Below the pieces are notes generated by a model, which saw only the letters and a program-made list of their open reading frames with translations, searched no databases and had not been told where the DNA came from. A program made the position numbers and the translations under genes. A DNA stretch of 13,004 nt, from positions 1 through 13,004 of the forward strand of contig JAVCCT010000266.1 of the NCBI GenBank assembly GCA_030765325.1, in the 5' to 3' direction. Source of the DNA: Candidatus Stygibacter frigidus. Lineage in GTDB: Bacteria > Cloacimonadota > Cloacimonadia > Cloacimonadales > TCS61. Below, piece after piece: positions 7,169-13,004 of this stretch (its first letter is position 1; every line of letters begins with the position of its first letter).

Positions 7169-7220
7169 AAGTCAGGACTTCTGAACCGTACTCGGGGTAG
7201 GAGTTCTGAACGACAGTTTA
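7169..7220 (+). repeat. REP-like element, orientation B (B2)
   Basis: It contains TCAGGACTTCTGAACCGTAC, then TCGGGG, then TAGGAGTTCTGAACGACAG. The element holds an internal direct repeat (AGGACTTCTGAAC / AGGAGTTCTGAAC). Its reverse complement resembles the A elements, so B2 and A3 can pair into a long stem. Confidence 0.85.
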
Positions 7221-7233
7221 AAGTACTCAGCCT

Positions 7234-7287
7234 CTGCCGGATCCCAGAAGTCCTGCCCGAAATACGTTCAGAACTCCTGAATCCTTA
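7234..7287 (+). repeat. REP-like element, orientation A (A3)
   Basis: Identical over 54 nt to A2 at 452-505. It lies 13 nt after B2 and in inverse orientation to it. Confidence 0.9.
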
Positions 7288-7312
7288 CCCTTACATCCAC
7301 CACCCAACCAAG

Positions 7313-7355
7313 CCAAGACTTCCGTACTCGGGGTAGGAGTTCTGAACGACAGTTT
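7313..7355 (+). repeat. REP-like element, orientation B (B3, 5-nt deletion)
   Basis: It matches B2 from CGTACTCGGGGTAGGAGTTC to CGACAGTTTA, but has GACTTCCGTAC where B2 has GACTTCTGAACCGTAC, a 5-nt deletion in the left half. Confidence 0.8.
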
Positions 7356-7362
7356 ATTATAA

Positions 7363-7406
7363 CGGATCGCCAGAAGTCCTGTCCTGAGTACAGTTCAGAA
7401 CTCCTG
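7363..7406 (+). repeat. REP-like element, orientation A (A4, diverged)
   Basis: CCAGAAGTCCTGTCCTGAGT is followed by ACAGTTCAGAACTCCTG. The centre (TGAGTACAG) is closer to the inverted B centre than to A1-A3, as expected for a recombined or older copy. It ends 27 nt before the rmuC stop, so the rmuC transcript would run into it. Confidence 0.75.
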
Positions 7407-7433
7407 CTTAGCTGGTGGGAAGTTAATAATCGC

Positions 7434-8630
7434 TTATTCGTCTATATCGTTTTCTATGCCCAAAAAATCGTCTGCTTCATTATCAGATATCTGTTCCAGA
7501 GAACGGAGTCTGCTATCCATAATGCGTGCTCTATCACTGGTTTTATCTAAAGTCCTGGATACCTTGCTAACCTGATCCTTCAGTCTTTCCATCACTTCAC
7601 CAAAAAGGCGGAACTGCGTTTTAACTGCTGACAGATATTTCCATACTTCGCTGGCTTTCTTCTCAATCGCCAGAGTCTTAAATCCCATCCTGAGACTATT
7701 CATAATCGCTGATAAAGTGGTGGGACCAGCAATCACTACGCGGTATTTCTGCTGCATATTCTCCATCACTCCCGGGACGCGTAATACTTCTGAATATAGC
7801 CCTTCCGTGGGTAGGAACATGATAGCAAAATCTGTAGTCAGGGGAGGATTTATGTATTTATCTCTAATATCAGCTGCTGATTTCTGCACAGCTTTGATCA
7901 GCTCCGCTACTGCTTTATCAACCTCTGGTTTAACTCCATCCTTACTTACCTCCAATATCCTCAAATAGCTTTCCTGGGGGAATTTGGCATCTATAGGCAG
8001 CCAGAGGACTTCATCACTGCTACCAGGTAGCTTTATAGCGTAATCTACTCTTTCCTGGCTATTTGCTTTTACCTGCACATTCTCCTCAAACTGCTCTGGC
8101 GTGAGGATCTGTTCTAATATCGAACCCAGCTTTACTTCTCCCCAGGTTCCCCGTTCTTTCACATTTGTAAGTACGCGCTTAAGATCACCTACACCGTCAG
8201 CAAGGGTCTGCATTTTCCCTAAGTCCTTTTGAACCCTTTCCAATTGCTGTTCCACACGTGTGAAGGCTTCACCTATCCGCTTCTGAAGAGTTGACTGGAG
8301 CTTCTCTTCCACGGTCTCACGCATCTTTTCCAGTTTACTATCGATCATAGTGCGATTTTCTGATGATTGCTGTCTGTTATCTTTGACCATGTCATTCAAG
8401 CTTAGCCTGAATCTTTCCAGACTGTTTTCTATCAGAGTGGATTGTCTGCTGAAAGCATTCATTAATTCTTCGCGTAATACCTTTTCGTTTGTTTTACTTT
8501 CCTGCCTGTTTCTCTGCATTTCATCACGCAAGACCTTATCATAATTATTATCACTGCTTTTGGATTTTATCAGAAGCAGGATCAGGACCACAAAATTAAG
8601 CAGCAGTAAACCAATTATTGCATAATTCAT
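7434..8630 (-). CDS. rmuC: RmuC family DNA recombination protein
   Basis: A 398-residue protein. An N-terminal membrane helix (residues 3-21, IIGLLLLNFVVLILLL) is followed by a long charged coiled coil (about 25-150) and the RmuC core. Core signatures are RGTWGEVKLGSILEQIL (from R160), VDYAIKLPG (195-203), LPIDAKFP (211-218) and DFAIMFLPTEGLY (267-279). The IDAK segment fits the restriction-endonuclease-like fold proposed for the family. RmuC was defined in E. coli by its effect on inversion at short inverted repeats. Length is normal. It is last of a five-gene minus-strand run. Its Shine-Dalgarno (GGAAAG) begins directly after the TAA of the S41 peptidase gene (9-nt gap), which suggests translational coupling. 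Confidence 0.95.
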   Translation of the reverse strand: MNYAIIGLLLLNFVVLILLLIKSKSSDNNYDKVLRDEMQRNRQESKTNEKVLREELMNAFSRQSTLIENSLERFRLSLNDMVKDNRQQSSENRTMIDSKLEKMRETVEEKLQSTLQKRIGEAFTRVEQQLERVQKDLGKMQTLADGVGDLKRVLTNVKERGTWGEVKLGSILEQILTPEQFEENVQVKANSQERVDYAIKLPGSSDEVLWLPIDAKFPQESYLRILEVSKDGVKPEVDKAVAELIKAVQKSAADIRDKYINPPLTTDFAIMFLPTEGLYSEVLRVPGVMENMQQKYRVVIAGPTTLSAIMNSLRMGFKTLAIEKKASEVWKYLSAVKTQFRLFGEVMERLKDQVSKVSRTLDKTSDRARIMDSRLRSLEQISDNEADDFLGIENDIDE

Positions 8631-8639
8631 ATACTTTCC

Positions 8640-10190
8640 TTATTTATCATTATTAATAAGCTTGATAGCAGCATCCCAGGCACTATCAATACCTCTCAGG
8701 TACTTGTCATAGAAATCTACTTTAACCGGAACATCGGGATAAATAGTTTTTTCTCTACTGAGACTGCGATGAGGTCTTTTGAATACCTTGTGAGAAACAC
8801 TCCCATCAATCCCGCTGTTTGGCAAACTAAAATATAGAATATCTCCATAAGAAGTAGGTTTCTGACCCATAGGCTCGCCTATTACTATTCCCAGATCGTT
8901 ATCATAGGCAATTGTGACCATATCTCCTGCACTGCTGAAAGTTCCATAATCAGTGAGGAAATATAGCTTACCATCAAACTTATGATTAGATACCGGCAGG
9001 TAAAATCCGCTATCTCTGTTCCTGATAATGGAGAAATAATCTTCCTTCATATCCAGATCAAGATCATAATAATAAGGCAGTTTGGCTTCCACTCCGAAAT
9101 CTTCCTGCAACCGTTTCAGATAGTAATCTACTATGTCAGCGTAATAATGCTGCATCAATTGAGAAAGCTTAATCCCGGTAGTAATTGGAGAAATCGGCTT
9201 CTCTAATTTGATATGGTCATAGAACTGGTTGGCAAGGATACTGTTTCCTCCTCCGTTATTCCTCAAATCAATCACCAGATTATCAATCTTCTGCTGATAT
9301 ATATCGGAAAACATCCTCTCCAGGAAAATACGGAAATCTCCACCTCTTTCCTCAATATCTCTGTGATAATCATCAAATTCATTATCAGGAATAATACTGG
9401 ATTTGTGATACATTCTCACTGTCTGAAGATCATTGAATTCATTGAATTGAAAGTAGCAGGTTATTATCTCAGGTAATATCTTATAGGAAAATAGATCACT
9501 ATTATATGCAGTCACAGGATGTTCTGCAGGTTTCAACCAGGTTACTTCAGTGGAATTCTCCAGGTCGAGCAATCTTGCCTGCCCGTCCATATCCACTACA
9601 ATCTGGATAGTTTCTTCCTGATCTATCACGTCTGTAAGCAGCAAAAAGCCCACCATATTCATAAGGTTGGTTAACTGGTAGCGTTTCCAGTAGCGGTTTT
9701 CTGCTGAAACATAAGGTCCCAGCTTCTTCTCAAGACTATCTGCGGACACTTTGCCTACCCGTAATACTTTCTTGCCAATCAGATTAAGATCAAGCCCCTG
9801 ATTCACATTGGAGATATATAGATCATCCCCTGACCATGACATTACCACTGGAACCCGCAGATCACCAAAGCCATCTGCATAATATATTTGAGTGTGTCCA
9901 TCATTTAATTGAGACACAAATTTCTGGAGCATGACCGCAAAGATTTGTTTATTAACAACCAGTTCCAGACTACCGGCAAAGAGTTGCTTTTTCCTGATAA
10001 ATTGCTGCTCAGGTATTTCATCAAATAAAGCAGGATGAGAATCTTCCAGTAATTTACATAAATAAAAGAAATCCTGCTGAAATTTATTGTAGTTTTTTAC
10101 GCTATCCCAGTCAAAATCTATATAGAAGGGTTCTTCTGCCCAACAAATAGCTGCTATCAAAAGGAATATGATAAGTAGTTTAGTTTTCAC
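8640..10190 (-). CDS. Exported S41 family (tail-specific-type) peptidase
   Basis: A 516-residue exported peptidase. The signal peptide is MKTKLLIIFLLIAAICWA. Residues 40-110 are helical (LCKLLEDSHPALFDEIP), as in S41 proteins. A region near 120-180 (IGKKVLRVGKVSADSLEKKL) resembles the short PDZ-like part of the family. The S41 catalytic domain is marked by NLVIDLRNNGGG (D308-G315) and YGTFSSAGDMV, with S420 the predicted nucleophile, followed by IGEPMGQKPTSYGD. It starts at GTG (10190-10188), with GGA 5 nt upstream; no better in-frame start is seen. The gene begins 29 nt after the metallo-hydrolase stop. The substrate is unknown. It resembles the tricorn/IRBP-like S41 proteins of Bacteroidetes-like bacteria more than classical CtpA, as it has no clear full PDZ domain. 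Confidence 0.88.
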   Translation of the reverse strand: MKTKLLIIFLLIAAICWAEEPFYIDFDWDSVKNYNKFQQDFFYLCKLLEDSHPALFDEIPEQQFIRKKQLFAGSLELVVNKQIFAVMLQKFVSQLNDGHTQIYYADGFGDLRVPVVMSWSGDDLYISNVNQGLDLNLIGKKVLRVGKVSADSLEKKLGPYVSAENRYWKRYQLTNLMNMVGFLLLTDVIDQEETIQIVVDMDGQARLLDLENSTEVTWLKPAEHPVTAYNSDLFSYKILPEIITCYFQFNEFNDLQTVRMYHKSSIIPDNEFDDYHRDIEERGGDFRIFLERMFSDIYQQKIDNLVIDLRNNGGGNSILANQFYDHIKLEKPISPITTGIKLSQLMQHYYADIVDYYLKRLQEDFGVEAKLPYYYDLDLDMKEDYFSIIRNRDSGFYLPVSNHKFDGKLYFLTDYGTFSSAGDMVTIAYDNDLGIVIGEPMGQKPTSYGDILYFSLPNSGIDGSVSHKVFKRPHRSLSREKTIYPDVPVKVDFYDKYLRGIDSAWDAAIKLINNDK

Positions 10191-10219
10191 TCTCTTCCAT
10201 TTTCATTTAAACTATTCCC

Positions 10220-10852
10220 TTATTGATCAGCTCTCACGAAGGGATTCTCCCGCTTTTCAATACCTACGCGGGTTTCTTCCATATGACCCGGAAAAACCAT
10301 GGTCATATCAGCTAATACATAGATCTTTGTTTTTATTGAGTGCTTAAGGAGCTCAAAATCTCCATCAGGGAAATCTGTTCTACCAATACTGCCCTTAAAT
10401 AAAGTGTCTCCTGCAAATAGCAGAAAATCATACAATAGGCATATCCCGCCTGCCGTGTGACCTGGCGTGTGGATCACTTCCAGTTCCTTTTTTCCTAACC
10501 TGATCCTGTCACCAGATTCCAATAGTCGATCAGCAGCAGGTGAGATGATTTCCTCTCCCATATAGCTGCTCAAATTCTGTCTTGGGTCAATTAGCTTGAT
10601 GGCATCAGCAGAGTGGATATATATAGGTACATCCCATTTATCATGGAAATATTTATTTCCTCCTATATGATCAACATGCCCATGAGTATTTACGATTGCT
10701 GTCATGTTTAAACTATTAGTATTCACATAGTTGATAATATCTTCTGAAGCTGCGGCGGGATCAATCAAGAGCGCTTCTCGGCTATCCTTATCCCAAACCA
10801 GATACGTATTAGTACCAAATTCTGGTAGTATGTTAAATCTTTTTAAGTCCAT
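10220..10852 (-). CDS. Metallo-beta-lactamase-fold hydrolase, glyoxalase II-like
   Basis: A 210-residue cytoplasmic protein, the usual length for short glyoxalase II-like proteins. Metal ligands are visible: THGHVDH (H57, H59, D61, H62), H132 in TPGHTAGG, D149 in FAGDTLF and H190 in FPGH. GSIGRTDFPDGD (from G154) is typical of the YcbL/GloB-type subgroup. No signal peptide. ATG 10852 was chosen because GGAG (10862-10859) lies 6 nt upstream; an in-frame TTG at 10864 has no such site. It starts 13 nt after the PP-loop gene stop. Possible activities are thioester hydrolysis or persulfide chemistry; the sequence alone does not decide. Adjacency to a sulfur-transfer enzyme makes a thiol-related role possible. 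Confidence 0.9.
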   Translation of the reverse strand: MDLKRFNILPEFGTNTYLVWDKDSREALLIDPAAASEDIINYVNTNSLNMTAIVNTHGHVDHIGGNKYFHDKWDVPIYIHSADAIKLIDPRQNLSSYMGEEIISPAADRLLESGDRIRLGKKELEVIHTPGHTAGGICLLYDFLLFAGDTLFKGSIGRTDFPDGDFELLKHSIKTKIYVLADMTMVFPGHMEETRVGIEKRENPFVRADQ

Positions 10853-10858
10853 TTTATT

Positions 10859-10862
10859 CTCC
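10859..10862 (-). promoter_or_regulatory. Shine-Dalgarno site that sets the start of the metallo-hydrolase gene
   Basis: GGAG on the minus strand, in the 13-nt gap after the TAG of the PP-loop gene and 6 nt before ATG 10852. It overlaps the second codon of the longer TTG-start reading, which argues against that longer form. Confidence 0.7.
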
Positions 10863-10865
10863 AAT

Positions 10866-11852
10866 CTATTTTATCATCAAATCTTCTACTTCTTCTGGAG
10901 TATATTTTTCCAACTTGATGATATTATTCAAAGCAAAATTCTTCCCCCAGCCTACTTCAGATATTCCATCTACTTTGTTATTATAACGCAATACAATCCT
11001 GGCAGCCATCTCAATTTCCGTATTATCTATCTCGCCATCCTTACAGATGATACCCAGGGGACCATGATAATCTACTGCTTTCACTACAAGCTCACCTACG
11101 GGCATTAGCGATAAATGTTCATTCTCTGCCATATTCCTGCCTACAACCAGTCTGGTGTTATCATTCAATCTGAAATGCCGACCGTAGTTGAGATATTTGA
11201 TATTCTTATCATTGATCTGGTCATGTTCCAAGAGATCTTTCAATTTGCGGGAATATTTAATATCTGTGAGTTTGCACCCCCCGGCTGGAGATTGAAATTC
11301 TTCTACTCCGTATTCTCGCGCCAGCTCGATCTGGCGGTATCTCCCTCTGCCCTGTATATCCAGAAGCTCTGCCTTATCTACCCAACCTTCTCTGATTGGC
11401 AAAGTGTCTGAGAGAAATCTCTGGCAAAGCGGTCTCACCAGCAGATCTTTCACTCCACTCAATTTTGCTACTGCATTCATAGAATCCTTTCGTTGTGATT
11501 TGGGACGCTGCCCCAATACTTCTCCTGATATCAAAAAGTCTGCTCCATATTCCTTCATCATCTCTGCTGCTTTTCTGAACATAAATCCATGACAATCCAC
11601 GCAGGGATTCATGTTCTTGCCATAACCGTAACGCGGATTTTTCAATACATGCAGATATTCGGGCATCACATTGATTACTTTCAGGTCTATTGCATTAGAT
11701 TGTGCAGCTTTCAGTGCGGAGGTGGCTTCAAAAAAAGGTGTCTCAAAAAATACTGGTATCACTTGATATCCCAGCTTTTCCATATGTTTCACGGCTAATA
11801 TACTATCAAGTCCCCCTGAAAATAATGCCAGACATTTATGCTCTCTGTTCAT
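10866..11852 (-). CDS. PP-loop ATPase (ThiI/MnmA-like) with NFACT-R-like C-terminus, predicted tRNA thiolation enzyme
   Basis: A 328-residue cytoplasmic protein. The N-terminus carries the PP-loop SGGLDS (S12-S17) of adenylating enzymes that act on tRNA. NPCVDCHGFMF (C84, C87) resembles the NPCxxCN segment of the 2-thiouridylase MnmA. SGEVLGQRPKSQRK (from S109) and SPAGGC (C193) are further conserved-looking blocks, and C193 could be a second sulfur-handling cysteine. From about 215 the sequence changes to YGRHFRLNDNTRLVVGRN (from Y223) and AENE, which closely resembles the NFACT-R (DUF814) RNA-binding domain. Published comparative genomics has linked NFACT-R fused to ThiI-like domains with a proposed alternative tRNA 4-thiouridylation route. 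It lacks the THUMP domain of classical ThiI. AAGGGG lies 5 nt before the ATG. The call of thiolation is inference; the exact base modified is not known. Confidence 0.78.
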   Translation of the reverse strand: MNREHKCLALFSGGLDSILAVKHMEKLGYQVIPVFFETPFFEATSALKAAQSNAIDLKVINVMPEYLHVLKNPRYGYGKNMNPCVDCHGFMFRKAAEMMKEYGADFLISGEVLGQRPKSQRKDSMNAVAKLSGVKDLLVRPLCQRFLSDTLPIREGWVDKAELLDIQGRGRYRQIELAREYGVEEFQSPAGGCKLTDIKYSRKLKDLLEHDQINDKNIKYLNYGRHFRLNDNTRLVVGRNMAENEHLSLMPVGELVVKAVDYHGPLGIICKDGEIDNTEIEMAARIVLRYNNKVDGISEVGWGKNFALNNIIKLEKYTPEEVEDLMIK

Positions 11853-11928
11853 TTTATCCCCTTATGTTTCATCAATTAGCCAATATTGTTAGTAAAGCAA
11901 TTTCGTAAATGTAAATCTCACTCGTGAG

Positions 11929-13004
11929 TTACAGTATCTCAAATTTACGCAGATTAACTATGAGAATTATAGCTATTTCTTTTACCATAAATACGAGGGG
12001 CACAGCAAAAAGCATACCCAGAAATCCTAAGGTATAACCACCAGCTAAAACGGTCAGTAAGATTATCATCGGGTGCATTTCCATGCTTCTTGCCATCACA
12101 AATGGATAGATAAATCTGTTTTCCAGAAATTGCACTATCTGTAAGGCGATTATGGCAGAAATGATCATTACCAGGGGAGAACCACTAAGCAATATCGATA
12201 TCGTAGCTGCCACTATACCGACTGCGGGACCCAGATAGGGGATCACATTACCAATACCGGCAATCAATCCTACCACAATTGAATAGGGCACACCCACGAT
12301 TATCATGGCGATGGAAGACATCACTGCCACTATCAGCATCTCCAGCATCATCGCTCGGAAAAAGGTCTTTAATACGCTATCTGATCTTTCTGCTATTATC
12401 ACGGTTAATTCAAAGTATTGATTGGGGATTAGTTTAAAGAGATATTGCCGAAATTGTTCCCGGTCTTTTAAGAAGAAGAAGCCTAAGGTAGGAACCATAA
12501 ATAGAAAGGTGAATAAATTAAACATCTTACCAGCATATAGACTTATCTTATGTGGTATATCAGTCACAACCCTTTGCATATAGTACAGAAATCCCTGGAA
12601 TAATTTATCCAGATCAAAAAGACCCGTTTTATCAGTAAATTCTATTAAGGGAGTAAAAAGTCTGCGGAACAATTCCACGTCGGTTATCCTGAATTCCTCA
12701 ATACTTCCACTTTTGGAAGCTATATCAGTAATTTTACTACCCATATCCTGAAGCTGACTGCTTAATACTGGTACAACCAATATCCCACCTAATGCCAGCA
12801 GACCTGCTATTAATAAATATACAAGCAAAATCGCTACCCAGCGTTTAATCCGGTATTTCTCCATAAAATCTACAACTGGCTTTAGAAGATATGAAAATAC
12901 TATTGCTCCTAAAACCATCCAAATTACACTCTGGTAGAATAAAAAAGCAAGTACGACTGCTCCTGCTGCCAGTAAACCAAAGATTATCCGGGTAATATTA
13001 ATTC
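11929..13004 (-). CDS. AI-2E family transporter / PerM-like membrane protein (5' end cut by window)
   Basis: Translated from the window edge the frame is open through 358 codons to TAA at 11931-11929. An ATG at 12918 is internal: 28 codons upstream of it read INITRIIFGLLAAGAVVLAF and onward as a first membrane helix that the family has. The true start is therefore probably just outside the window. Features are paired N-terminal helices (FSYLLKPVVDFMEKY follows), a soluble middle part (about 100-150), helices with FRAMMLEMLIVAVM, the family hallmark GNVIPYLGPAVGI, and several further hydrophobic helices towards the C-terminus. Members include TqsA (autoinducer-2 export) and sodium/proton antiporters, so AI-2 transport should not be assumed. 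It lies 76 nt upstream of the PP-loop gene on the same strand. Confidence 0.92.
   Translation of the reverse strand, partial: INITRIIFGLLAAGAVVLAFLFYQSVIWMVLGAIVFSYLLKPVVDFMEKYRIKRWVAILLVYLLIAGLLALGGILVVPVLSSQLQDMGSKITDIASKSGSIEEFRITDVELFRRLFTPLIEFTDKTGLFDLDKLFQGFLYYMQRVVTDIPHKISLYAGKMFNLFTFLFMVPTLGFFFLKDREQFRQYLFKLIPNQYFELTVIIAERSDSVLKTFFRAMMLEMLIVAVMSSIAMIIVGVPYSIVVGLIAGIGNVIPYLGPAVGIVAATISILLSGSPLVMIISAIIALQIVQFLENRFIYPFVMARSMEMHPMIILLTVLAGGYTLGFLGMLFAVPLVFMVKEIAIILIVNLRKFEIL

Noticed and set aside
7109..7336. A 75-codon plus-strand open frame after the endonuclease gene
   Set aside because: It runs straight through REP-like elements B2, A3 and part of B3, has no ribosome-binding site, and its composition is that of translated repeat.
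10731..11108. A 125-codon plus-strand open frame opposite the metallo-hydrolase and PP-loop genes
   Set aside because: It lies antisense to two well-recognised genes, spans their junction, and has no family resemblance or ribosome-binding site.
11917..11928. CTCAC-TC-GTGAG inverted repeat as a terminator of the AI-2E gene
   Set aside because: The loop of two bases is too tight, the stem is short and no T-run follows on the minus strand.

Overview
The window looks like a piece of chromosome from an uncultured, AT-leaning, Gram-negative-type bacterium, most plausibly of the Cloacimonadota (Candidatus Cloacimonetes). The main reason is that three exported enzymes end in the same C-terminal module beginning with YPNPFNP and finishing in LLK before the stop. 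This FlgD-like / type-A secretion-sorting module is abundant in Cloacimonadota and also occurs in Ignavibacteria, Marinimicrobia and relatives. The phylum call is an inference from family knowledge, not a measured placement.

Layout. Positions 1-621 hold no gene. They are packed with two kinds of short repeat: five copies of a 'TTACATTACATT + three 9/10-nt units' element, and a set of REP-like elements in alternating orientation. A tRNA-Thr(CGT) lies on the minus strand at 622-698. Positions 865-7091 (plus strand) carry three closely spaced genes for large exported enzymes: a CapA-like metallophosphoesterase-fold protein with PKD and jelly-roll-like regions, a C45/C69-like N-terminal-nucleophile amidohydrolase with a PKD domain, and an endonuclease I. 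All three end in the sorting module. Positions 7092-7433 form a convergent intergenic region with a possible bidirectional terminator and four more REP-like elements; one 54-nt copy is identical to a copy in the left-hand region.

Positions 7434-13004 (minus strand) form a compact run of five genes, read from high to low coordinates: an AI-2E-family membrane protein cut by the window edge, a PP-loop ATPase with an NFACT-R-like C-terminus (predicted tRNA thiolation), a glyoxalase II-like metallo-beta-lactamase-fold hydrolase, an exported S41 peptidase, and RmuC. The last four are separated by only about 10-30 nt, and the rmuC ribosome-binding site overlaps the preceding stop codon, so they are probably co-transcribed.

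How they may work together. The plus-strand block looks like a surface or secreted toolkit for attacking external polymers (amide or peptide bonds, DNA, and an unknown CapA substrate). The minus-strand block is a mixed housekeeping operon (RNA modification, hydrolases, recombination-linked RmuC). The least explained parts of the window are the two repeat-rich intergenic regions and the PP-loop/NFACT-R fusion. No CRISPR array, transposase or phage gene is visible.
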